Shown here piece after piece: positions 9,305 to 16,389 of a DNA stretch of 64,000 nt (its first letter is position 1; each line of letters opens with the position of its first letter). Origin of the DNA: Sedimenticola selenatireducens DSM 17993 (lineage in GTDB: Bacteria > Pseudomonadota > Gammaproteobacteria > Chromatiales > Chromatiaceae); NCBI RefSeq assembly GCF_000428045.1, contig NZ_ATZE01000008.1, forward strand, positions 124,001 through 188,000, written 5' to 3'. Made by a program: the position numbers and the translations under genes. Under the pieces are notes generated by a model, which ran no database searches, was not told where the DNA came from, and was given only the letters and a program-made list of their open reading frames with translations.

Positions 9305-10548
9305 ACCTGACGCAGATGCAGTCCCGGTTGTTGCTGATCAGCCCGGGCCAGAGCTATCGCCTGGCCCCCTATCTGAAGGCGGCAGAACGGCTGGGTGTAT
9401 CACTGACCATTGTTTCCGACAGCCGCTATTCACTGACCCGTGAAGTGGCCGACGGCATTCAGGGCGACTTTACAGAACCCTCGGAACTACTCGATACCAT
9501 CATCGCCCAGGCGCAGACCACTCCGTTCAGCGGGGTGGTCGCAAGTGACGACAGCACCGTGGAACTGGCGGCACGCATCGCCACCCGCCTGGGGCTGCCC
9601 ACCAACTCCATCGCCTCCGCAACCCTCAGCCACCGAAAGGACCTGGCACGCGGACAGCTAAAGGCAGCGGGACTGCCCGTGCCGGAGCATTGGCAGCTGG
9701 ATCTTGCCCGGGAGATTACGCCCCAGTTGCAGGGACTCCCCTACCCCGTGGTACTGAAACCGGTCAGTCTCTCCGCCAGTCGCGGCGTCATCCGCGCCAA
9801 CGATCCGGATGAAGCGGCCGAGGCGTGTCGGATCATCGCCCGGATTATTGCGCCGTTAAGTAACCCCATTGAACGCCAGACCCTGCTGATCGAGCGCTAC
9901 CTGCCGGGCCAGGAGGTAGCCCTGGAAGGACTACTGCAACAAGGGGTATTCACACCGCTGGCCCTGTTTGACAAACCAGACCCGCTCACCGGGCCCTATT
10001 TTGAGGAGACCTATTACATCACCCCCTCGCGACTCCCTGATGCGATCCAGCAGCGCATCAGGCAGACGGTAGCGGATGCCTGTCGGGTCTATGGGTTGCA
10101 CCAGGGGCCGGTGCATGCAGAGCTGAGAATTGATGGGAATCAGGTATGGATTCTGGAAATCGCCTCCCGCACCATCGGCGGGGAGTGCAGCAGGAGCCTG
10201 GATGCGGTTCTGGCACGCCCCCTGGAAGAGTATGTACTGGCCGCCGCGATGGGTAACCCGCTGCCTGTCGAACGGCGGTCGGGGGCATCGGGCGTACTAA
10301 TGATCCCCATCCCCCGCGCCGGCGTCCTGCGTCGTATCAACGGCGTACAGGAGATCAGGACACTGCCCCACATTACCGATATCCGTATTAGTATGGAGTC
10401 CGGACAGGTCGTTGAGACCCTGCCAGAAGCATCCAGTTATCTCGGCTTTATCTACAGCACCGCCGACACGCCGCAAGCGGCAGAGCAGGCCCTGCGCAAC
10501 GCCCATCGCGCGCTGGATATTACTATCGACCCCCTGCTGAATAGCTGA
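9295..10548 (+). CDS. ATP-grasp domain protein
   Basis: A 417-residue ATP-grasp ligase-like protein. The N-terminal 90 residues form a pre-ATP-grasp Rossmann-like domain (LLLISPGQSYRLAPYLKAAE), followed by the nucleotide-binding region with SHRKDLARGQLKAAGLPVP, YPVVLKPVSLSASRGV and the metal-binding HAELRIDGNQVWILEIASR. The C-terminal 90 residues resemble the last domain of PurK/carbamoyl-phosphate-synthase-like carboxylate-amine ligases. The start is uncertain: TTG at 9295 inside the upstream gene, or ATG at 9316 seven codons later. The substrate is unknown; coupling to an Fe-S carrier gene is the only context clue. Confidence 0.85.
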   Translation: MCLNLTQMQSRLLLISPGQSYRLAPYLKAAERLGVSLTIVSDSRYSLTREVADGIQGDFTEPSELLDTIIAQAQTTPFSGVVASDDSTVELAARIATRLGLPTNSIASATLSHRKDLARGQLKAAGLPVPEHWQLDLAREITPQLQGLPYPVVLKPVSLSASRGVIRANDPDEAAEACRIIARIIAPLSNPIERQTLLIERYLPGQEVALEGLLQQGVFTPLALFDKPDPLTGPYFEETYYITPSRLPDAIQQRIRQTVADACRVYGLHQGPVHAELRIDGNQVWILEIASRTIGGECSRSLDAVLARPLEEYVLAAAMGNPLPVERRSGASGVLMIPIPRAGVLRRINGVQEIRTLPHITDIRISMESGQVVETLPEASSYLGFIYSTADTPQAAEQALRNAHRALDITIDPLLNS

Positions 10549-10559
10549 AAACGGTCGCG

Positions 10560-10844
10560 CTACTTCTTACCGCCACCAGCACGATAGCCTGCCGGGAGCT
10601 GACCATAATCGCCCTCCCCAAACAGAAAACCGAGCATATGCTGCTCAATCAGTGACAGATTTTTTGGATCAGCGGTGCTCAGGCCGTTTTCATTGACGAT
10701 TATCACCAGGCGATCAAGCCACTGCCGCCAACCCTCCCTGGAGACATTCTCATAGATTCGCTCACCCAGTTCACCCGGATGCGGTGGCTTGTCCAATCCC
10801 TCTGCCTTGCGTTTGAGCACCACACATTCAACCATTCGTTTCAT
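10560..10844 (-). CDS. yggX: Fe(II)-trafficking/oxidative damage protection protein
   Basis: A 94-residue protein with the standard YggX layout: N-terminal MKRMVECVVLKRKAEGLD with its conserved cysteine, then PPHPGELGERIYENVSREGW and WLDRLVIIVNENGLSTADP, and a basic Gly-rich tail. In the family it helps keep labile iron and Fe-S clusters intact under oxidative stress. The ATG at 10844 is used instead of a TTG two codons upstream because it gives the usual family N-terminus. Last gene of the formyltransferase-amrS-yggX cluster; it converges on the ATP-grasp gene with 11 bp between. Confidence 0.95.
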   Translation of the reverse strand: MKRMVECVVLKRKAEGLDKPPHPGELGERIYENVSREGWRQWLDRLVIIVNENGLSTADPKNLSLIEQHMLGFLFGEGDYGQLPAGYRAGGGKK

Positions 10845-10868
10845 AGTCAATTACCCTGTACAAAAAGA

Positions 10869-11936
10869 CTACTCATACTTTTTCAACAGCACACCCTCCT
10901 CTCCGCAACAGGAGGCACTGCACTTTTTCACTGCGTTCAACTGCAGCGATTTTTCCGGAAAATAGGCCTGAAGGGGTTTGTTCTCCATGGCACAGTCACA
11001 GCCGGTATCCGCATAGACATAGGCATTTTTCAACCCCGCCCGTTGCGCTTCCGCATGCGCCTGCCACAAGGTCTCCACGGGAGTCGGTGGAATATGCGAC
11101 AACTTGTAGGCCGGGAAAAAACGGGTAATGTGCCAGGGGCTCTCTTCACCCAGGTGATCACGCACCCAACAGGCGATGCGGTAAAGCTCATCCCTGTCGT
11201 CATTCTTGCCCGGGATCACGTTGGTTCTCGTCTCCACATGAATCCCCAGTTCCTGGGCCATTTCTATGGCACTGAGCACCTGCTCGACCCGAGCGGTGGG
11301 ACAGATCTCGTGATAGAAATCATCCCGCAGGCTCTTGATGTCGGAACAGAGCACATCGATATGCGGGGCCACCCGAACCAGCGCCTCCGGGGTGATGAAG
11401 CTGTTGCTGACATAGACGGTATAGAGTCCGGCCTGATGCGCCAGCGGAGCCACATCCAGTATGTACTCCAACCAGACCGCCGGTTCCGAGTAAGTAAAGG
11501 CGATCCCCTCCACACCCTCACGCAGGGCCGCCTGGACCAGTTCGTCCGGGGTGATAAAGGCCTCGGTGGAAGCCCCTCTGGCCAGTTCATCCAGAGCCGT
11601 CACGCCCCAGGAGATTTCCAGATTGTGGCAGCCGCCGCAACGAAAACTGCAGCCGTAGCTGCCTACCGAGAGCACCCGGGTACCCGGTCGAAAATGGCGC
11701 ACCGGTTTGGCCTCGATAGGATTGACATCAATCGACGAGAGGATGCCGTAAGAGAGGTTATACAGAGTACCATTGCGGTTGACATGAGCCTGACAGAATC
11801 CGCGCTGCCCATGACTCAGCTTACAGCGCCAGGAGCAGAGTCCACAGCGGACCGTGCCGCCAGGTAGCTGTTCCTGCAGGCAGGTTTCAACCAGTTGGTA
11901 ATTATCCACGGGAATTTTGATCGGACGACTCACCAC
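10869..11936 (-). CDS. amrS: AmrS-type radical SAM enzyme
   Basis: A 355-residue radical SAM protein of the AmmeMemoRadiSam family. The N-terminal cysteine-rich segment CGLCSWRCKLSHGQRGFCQ is typical, and the SAM/4Fe-4S motif CSFRCGGC (CxxxCxxC) follows. Downstream features include FTYSEPAVWLEYILD and ETRTNVIPGKND. The start is a GTG at 11936 (or the next GTG at 11933) just after GAGGAGGG. It overlaps the end of the formyltransferase gene by 35 nt. The usual partners AMMECR1 and MEMO are not in the window, so either they lie elsewhere or the enzyme works alone here. The reaction is not established for this branch. Confidence 0.88.
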   Translation of the reverse strand: MVSRPIKIPVDNYQLVETCLQEQLPGGTVRCGLCSWRCKLSHGQRGFCQAHVNRNGTLYNLSYGILSSIDVNPIEAKPVRHFRPGTRVLSVGSYGCSFRCGGCHNLEISWGVTALDELARGASTEAFITPDELVQAALREGVEGIAFTYSEPAVWLEYILDVAPLAHQAGLYTVYVSNSFITPEALVRVAPHIDVLCSDIKSLRDDFYHEICPTARVEQVLSAIEMAQELGIHVETRTNVIPGKNDDRDELYRIACWVRDHLGEESPWHITRFFPAYKLSHIPPTPVETLWQAHAEAQRAGLKNAYVYADTGCDCAMENKPLQAYFPEKSLQLNAVKKCSASCCGEEGVLLKKYE

Positions 11937-12798
11937 CCCTCCTCGTTAAGACGCGCAGCACCACACTACCATCATAGCAGTGAATCAGCCGCTCACCCGG
12001 CAGAGGTTGTGCCGAGTGACCGCTCGCGGCAAGCGACGCGTCCTGAATCGGATCGCGACCGGCGTGCGTCTCCAGGAAGGGGACGCCCAAACCCCTGACC
12101 CCCTTCACGAATCGCACTACCCGTCGAGCGGACCAGCCGGGGTCAATCGCGAAGTCCTCCGGCCGGGGATGGCCCTGCCGGCTACCCGACTCCGCATCCT
12201 GCACGGACTCACCGGACCGTCCCTTGCTGTAGTTTTCCAGATACGCCAGAAACAGCCCCACCCCGCAACGCCCCACACGCCGACAGATCTCCATATAGTC
12301 CGGAAAATCAGTCAGCTCAAAACTGCATTGATCGATAATAGGGCCAAGATCGAGCAACCGGTTCATACGATGCAGGGTCACCCCGATACCGGCCTGCCCA
12401 TCGCGCAGTTGCCAAAAAATGGGATTAACACCGCGATAATCCGGCAACAACGAGGGATGGATATTCAGCCAGCCGAGCGGCACACCCTCCAGCAGTGCCG
12501 GTGATATCCGGTGCGGATAGCAGGAGACCAGCACCCGCTCCGGACGGTCGATCTGGACAATCTGCTGCAGTTGCTGTGATGATCCGCTGGTTGCCGCAAT
12601 GCCGTGCGCAGCGGCAAGTTCCAACACCCCGGCTTGATCTTCCGCTGTGATCAGCGGCGGCAGACGCCCATCCGCTCCGTAACCACCACTGTCCGGACCA
12701 TCGATAAACAGCATATCGGGGGACGCATTACTCTCCAGCAGCGCCGCCAGGGAGGCAGCGGATTGAGCCGAACGGCTCCCGACAAACAGCAGTTTCAT
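11902..12798 (-). CDS. Formyltransferase-fold protein (Fmt/PurN-like)
   Basis: A 298-residue protein with a formyltransferase domain at about 1-200. The catalytic signature is intact: Asn and His in NIHPSLLPDYRG, then PIFWQLRDGQAGIGVTLHRM, and Asp in LLDLGPII. The C-terminal 90 residues do not resemble the Fmt tRNA-binding barrel, so this is probably not the housekeeping methionyl-tRNA formyltransferase but a small-molecule formyl or related transferase. Its start lies 42 nt from attC3, so the cassette array sits directly in its upstream region on the same strand. It is probably co-transcribed with amrS. Confidence 0.8.
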   Translation of the reverse strand: MKLLFVGSRSAQSAASLAALLESNASPDMLFIDGPDSGGYGADGRLPPLITAEDQAGVLELAAAHGIAATSGSSQQLQQIVQIDRPERVLVSCYPHRISPALLEGVPLGWLNIHPSLLPDYRGVNPIFWQLRDGQAGIGVTLHRMNRLLDLGPIIDQCSFELTDFPDYMEICRRVGRCGVGLFLAYLENYSKGRSGESVQDAESGSRQGHPRPEDFAIDPGWSARRVVRFVKGVRGLGVPFLETHAGRDPIQDASLAASGHSAQPLPGERLIHCYDGSVVLRVLTRRGGESSDQNSRG

Positions 12799-12840
12799 GG
12801 GCGTGTATCTCTTTGCAGACGAGAAAATACTGCCTTTTTA

Positions 12841-12946
12841 GCTCAACGCATCAAACACCGGTTTGTGAATATTGGCGGTTTTTTTGAGTTTTTTTTAAAA
12901 AAAGTGACAGCATTTACAAATCCGCGTGCTTTGACTTGTTAAGTGC
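12841..12946 (-). repeat. attC3: recombination site after the TIR cassette
   Basis: A 106-bp imperfect palindrome. On the minus strand it opens with ACTTAAC (RYYYAAC, 12938-12944) and closes with GTTGAGC (GTTRRRY, 12841-12847). The inner arms TCAAAGCACGCGG and CCGGTGTTTGA pair if two G residues bulge out, which is the extrahelical-base hallmark that directs strand choice in attC folding. Pairing continues through ATTTGTAAAT against ATTCACAAA. The length and long loop resemble the long sites of sedentary chromosomal integrons more than short mobile ones. Confidence 0.82.
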
Positions 12947-12950
12947 CTTT

Positions 12951-13982
12951 TTAAGATTGCAACTGAATCCTTTCTAGGATGAACTGGGCAACCTTCTTTT
13001 CTGAGAAGTTATTGGCATCAATATAACCATCTATTGAAAATACACCTTCAATTTCTTCATTATCGAAGCGTACAAACATCACTCTATCACTATCTTTAGA
13101 CTTTATAATATCTCTCACAGCCCGCCATTCTAGTCCACACCACTCTTTTTCTGCATATTCTTTACAGAAGAAAACTACAACTAAGTCTGATTGGTTTCTG
13201 TAGATATTTTGAATTAATGTATCAGCATTGGGCTTGGCTATTTGAGATTGATAGTCAAAATCATAAAACATTTGGTTATCACCCAAAGATGCTCTTAGTA
13301 TGTCGGCAATATTTGAGACATATGATCTTTTCTCTCCAGGAAAAGATAATGCCACTTTAAAGTTAATCGATTCAACTTTTTTCAATGATGTATCTACCTT
13401 TGTAACTTCTGGCTTTTCTAGTAAGCGTTCAAGAGCAAGTAATGATAACGAGAAGGGATCAGGCTGAATATATTTTGCACTTTCTCTGCCTGGGTGAACT
13501 AATGATAGGTGATAAAGAAGATAATTAACCCAGATCGCCAATGGGTTGTCGTTTACAATTGTGATTGTTGTTTTGGGGTCAGCTCGTTGACCTCCAACTA
13601 TTTCCGCTACAGTTCTACTTTTAATCTTCTCTGCTTCATTTTTATTAAATAAACTTCCGGCTCTATTTGCCATCCTAGCAAATAGTTTACAAGCCTCTCC
13701 TTCAAGAACAGCAAATGATGAAAGTTTTGCTCCTCTCATTCCCCACTGCAAGTCACTTGTTTGTATATCTTTCATGAGCTGTGGAAGCTCATCTTTTATA
13801 TCTATATCGCCATAGTATTGCCAAAGCATAATAGTATGATTAGGCGATTCAAATTTCTCATCCTTGAATTTCTCAGGTGAAAACAAGAATTTTTTAAATT
13901 TTAAATCATGAAATTTGTCTGATTCTGCTTCAAAAGCAGCAATTAGTCTTTCTATTTCTCTTCGTTTCTTTCTAAGAGACAT
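12951..13982 (-). CDS. Cassette gene: C-terminal TIR-domain protein
   Basis: A 343-residue AT-rich gene. ATG at 13982 is chosen for AGGAAGA just upstream; a GTG at 14009 is possible. Residues about 1-205 form an N-terminal region I do not recognise, basic at first (RKKRREIERLI) and then mixed alpha/beta. Residues about 208-343 are a TIR domain: VALSFPGEKRSYV at its start, then VVFFCKEYAEKEWCGLEW with Glu285 in the WCxxEW position used as catalytic glutamate in NAD-cleaving TIRs, and a following beta strand VMFVRFD. TIR effectors commonly deplete NAD or make signalling nucleotides in phage defence. That role is inferred here from the domain and the cassette context. Confidence 0.85.
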   Translation of the reverse strand: MSLRKKRREIERLIAAFEAESDKFHDLKFKKFLFSPEKFKDEKFESPNHTIMLWQYYGDIDIKDELPQLMKDIQTSDLQWGMRGAKLSSFAVLEGEACKLFARMANRAGSLFNKNEAEKIKSRTVAEIVGGQRADPKTTITIVNDNPLAIWVNYLLYHLSLVHPGRESAKYIQPDPFSLSLLALERLLEKPEVTKVDTSLKKVESINFKVALSFPGEKRSYVSNIADILRASLGDNQMFYDFDYQSQIAKPNADTLIQNIYRNQSDLVVVFFCKEYAEKEWCGLEWRAVRDIIKSKDSDRVMFVRFDNEEIEGVFSIDGYIDANNFSEKKVAQFILERIQLQS

Positions 13983-14014
13983 ACTTCTTCCTGAAGGTGG
14001 TGAGAGCACTTAAC

Positions 14015-14357
14015 GAGGCTGTAGAAAAACCTCAAAAACAGCCATTTTCGGTTTTTTGTCAAAAAGTATCATTTTCTTTGGCCATCCTTAAAGCTTTCTT
14101 CAGAAGTCATATGGCGCGATATGCGCCCACTTAAATCACTTGCATATGGGAATCAATAGGATCAGAGTCATTGGTCCGGGGGGTATCCAGGACGTACTGC
14201 GGGTTGAGCCCTTCGGTAACATCGTCGAAGGCACAGTCAACCGCAAGTGAAGTGCCCTTATTCGTAAAACCAATGACTCCGACCCCATTGGTTTTCAGCG
14301 GCCGGTTTGGCGCGCGCAGCGTGACAAACCGGTCCGACTGGCGCTACTGGTTAGAAG
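14015..14357 (-). repeat. Disrupted attC2 region with REP-like inverted repeats
   Basis: The attC2 left core GCTTCTAAC lies at 14350-14358, and a strong hairpin (CCGGTTTG 14302-14309, CAAACCGG 14325-14332) follows as its stem. No matching GTTRRRY is found until GTTAAGT at 14008-14014, about 340 bp away, much too far for one site. Between them is a 25-bp inverted repeat pair (14151-14175 and 14269-14293, 21 of 25 matching), the inner copy itself a 10-bp-arm palindrome (AAAACCAATG). A 70-codon open frame on the minus strand (14131-14344) and an end-like GAGG...CCTC sequence near 14014-14033 are remnants I cannot name. It looks like an insertion or a decayed cassette. Confidence 0.55.
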
Positions 14358-15139
14358 CTTTTTCTCACTGCCAAAACCCTCAGAATAAGGGCCGACCATT
14401 TTATTGAATCATAAATAACTGACTTTATGACGGGTTTTGAACCGTGCACATCGCCCATTGCGGACCGCAGTTTCTGCATAATGAACGCTGCTTGGTTCAG
14501 AGAGCCACTAAAGTTCTTTATAAATGGTGTAATATCCGAATCAGGCCAACCAATAGCCTGCAATTCCTTTTCCAGGTTTTCTTGCGCACCAATTGCCTTA
14601 ATCGATTGGCTTATTCGTTCTTGAAACGAAGCCTTATGAGGATCTCCTAAACTGAACACCTGATAGATTGATAGTGTTACCGAATCTATTGCGCCAGAAG
14701 ATGCTGACAAAGCCCCACTTAGGTCGCCGTCTCGTAGCCTAGTTGCGGCTTTTAGTAAATCTTCATGAGCTTGCTCTGGAAGCTCCAAAAGTTCTGAAAT
14801 ATCGAAAACATCGATGGGTAGTAAACGGTTATTCTGGAACTTCCATCCCACTCTAGACAGAACTCTTTCCAATTCGGATTCAAGGTCCGATCTACGAATG
14901 AGCATCTCCTCACAACATATAGAGGCAACGTGGCTTTGCTGCTTCTCACTCAAGCCGCCGATCTGCTGGTCAATCTCACTCAAGAGCTGTGATTTCGTTG
15001 CTCCACCTTGAGATCTTTGCTCCAAATGCGCGAGCTTGGACATGTCGATATCTGCATATCCAACGATTTCTTTTATGAGCCCGAAAGAAAAATTGTTTAC
15101 TAATGAGGACCGAATTGGACCCCAAGGAATTTTACTCAT
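14351..15139 (-). CDS. Cassette gene: abortive-infection (Abi_C-type) protein
   Basis: A 262-residue AT-rich gene. ATG at 15139 is used, with AGGGAAG 8 nt upstream; a TTG two codons earlier is less likely. The N-terminal half (to about 125) is helical with acidic/basic heptads. The C-terminal half matches the pattern of the Abi_C domain: DGDLSGALSASSGAIDSV, a middle helical segment, then LRSAMGDVHGSKP and a hydrophobic last helix. In this family the G-D-x-H-G motif is the most conserved element, and members occur with abortive-infection phenotypes. The stop codon lies inside the attC2 core, leaving no spare 3' sequence. The mechanism is unknown. Confidence 0.75.
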   Translation of the reverse strand: MSKIPWGPIRSSLVNNFSFGLIKEIVGYADIDMSKLAHLEQRSQGGATKSQLLSEIDQQIGGLSEKQQSHVASICCEEMLIRRSDLESELERVLSRVGWKFQNNRLLPIDVFDISELLELPEQAHEDLLKAATRLRDGDLSGALSASSGAIDSVTLSIYQVFSLGDPHKASFQERISQSIKAIGAQENLEKELQAIGWPDSDITPFIKNFSGSLNQAAFIMQKLRSAMGDVHGSKPVIKSVIYDSIKWSALILRVLAVRKSF

Positions 15140-15158
15140 ACTCAAATCTTCCCTAAGC

Positions 15159-15214
15159 TTCTAACGACAAAGCGCACCGGCGCGAAGCGTCCGCGTGGCG
15201 CGCATTGTTAGCCC
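15159..15214 (-). repeat. attC1: recombination site between cassettes 1 and 2
   Basis: A 56-bp site on the minus strand running from GGCTAAC (15207-15213) to GTTAGAA (15159-15165). The core is GC-rich and self-complementary (GCGCGCCACGCGG against CGCGCCGGTGCGC). The stop codon of the upstream gene is embedded in its first core. Predicted strand exchange falls between 15165 and 15164. This is the most typical short attC in the window. Confidence 0.85.
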
Positions 15215-16389
15215 ATTTTTACGGTGAGTTTCGGTAAGTACATAGAAACAGGGCTCTCATCGGTTTTCTCTTTACTATCTAGAAGTGCTCTTACATGCTC
15301 TGTAAGCTCCGCTCTAGCCGAGGCGATTCGGTCCATAATCGTATATGGGTCAGACGTGTCGATAATTATTGTTCTACCTTGTTGCACATCAAATGGAATT
15401 TTGTCCCCTTTTCGAATGATTTGTATTGATGGGAGCTTGAACGCATGCCGTATGCCCAGTTCGTAGTGAGCGTTTTGATTTCCGAAAGATAGATCAGTAA
15501 TGCATAGACGGCTGTATGCTATATGCTCTACAACTTGTTTGGTTACATGTCCAGGCTTACTTATATTGTCCGCGCGAACAACATCTATACCTGCTTCTTT
15601 TAGGACTGGAGTAATAAGATGTTTTAACATTGCATCTGCATGCTTTCGTTGATCACTCCCCTCATCGCCGATAGGCGTTATTATGAAGCATGCTTTTGAA
15701 TAATCAGATTCAGTTAGATCTGCCAGACTTGAAGTTGTATCTGTGTAGGTAACATCCGATGTTTGATTGTCTTCACTTCCGATCCCTACGGCAGCATTAC
15801 TTGATCGCAACGCAAATGCATTCTCATCGCTTTCATCAAGCATACCGGCAAAACGAGCATTTGAAAGAATAAGCTGAATGGTCTCATCAACTCTCGCTTT
15901 AGGGACGTGGTACTTTTGCTCAAGTACATTTTTAAAGATTTCCCCGTTTGGCAACTTTGACCCAGAATAGTCTGAATAAAATTGTGCGAGAATTTTGGGG
16001 GCTGCAATTGCCTTGACTTTACCTTCTCTATCTTCACCCTCATAAGTAGGCGATAATATTTTTCGACCTGTCTCTGAAATCTTATATGTTCCGGATTCGT
16101 CTGAGTGAATTATGCCGTACGCTGATGCTGACCACAGCAGGTATTTATTGTTTGGGTTTTTAGCAGAAAATTCCATTGCTTTAGCAATATCTTCCCAAGA
16201 CGCATTTTTACCTGCGTAATGGTCGTTGATTGTTTTAGCTATACTTAAGGCATCTTGCAACGACTTCTTTGGCAAATCTTGAGACGAGATCTGTTTCTGT
16301 GCGCGTTGTTTAGATTGCGCAGCCGATTTCCTTGTTACCTTCTTTTTTACAACCTTTTTCTTAGAGACCTGCTTTTTCTGGGGTGTCAT
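15208..16389 (-). CDS. Cassette gene: winged-helix-like protein with TIR/deoxyribosyltransferase-like effector domain
   Basis: A 393-residue protein with GGAGGAGGT just before its ATG. Residues 1-35 are strongly basic (KKKVVKKKVTRK). Residues about 42-195 look like two winged-helix-type units (LLWSASAYGIIHSDESGTYK; ISETGRKIL). Residues about 233-345 form an alpha/beta domain, CFIITPIGDEG, then VVRADNISKPG, CITDLSFGNQNAHYELGIRHA and IPFDVQQGRTIIID. This is the pattern of the nucleoside 2-deoxyribosyltransferase/TIR-like superfamily, with Glu310 in YELG as probable catalytic residue. Such domains serve as nucleotide-cleaving effectors in several immune systems. The basic head may bind nucleic acid. 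The specific role is inference. Confidence 0.8.
   Translation of the reverse strand: MTPQKKQVSKKKVVKKKVTRKSAAQSKQRAQKQISSQDLPKKSLQDALSIAKTINDHYAGKNASWEDIAKAMEFSAKNPNNKYLLWSASAYGIIHSDESGTYKISETGRKILSPTYEGEDREGKVKAIAAPKILAQFYSDYSGSKLPNGEIFKNVLEQKYHVPKARVDETIQLILSNARFAGMLDESDENAFALRSSNAAVGIGSEDNQTSDVTYTDTTSSLADLTESDYSKACFIITPIGDEGSDQRKHADAMLKHLITPVLKEAGIDVVRADNISKPGHVTKQVVEHIAYSRLCITDLSFGNQNAHYELGIRHAFKLPSIQIIRKGDKIPFDVQQGRTIIIDTSDPYTIMDRIASARAELTEHVRALLDSKEKTDESPVSMYLPKLTVKMG

Noticed and set aside
10779-11867. 362-codon plus-strand frame opposite amrS
   Set aside because: Antisense shadow of the radical SAM gene; the composition is not protein-like.
14014-14110. Intact IS element next to the TIR cassette
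   Set aside because: Only one end-like sequence is visible and no transposase frame is present, so at most a remnant.
14131-14344. 70-codon minus-strand frame in the attC2 gap
   Set aside because: No start with a ribosome binding site and no family match; it spans the inverted repeats. Kept only as a remark.
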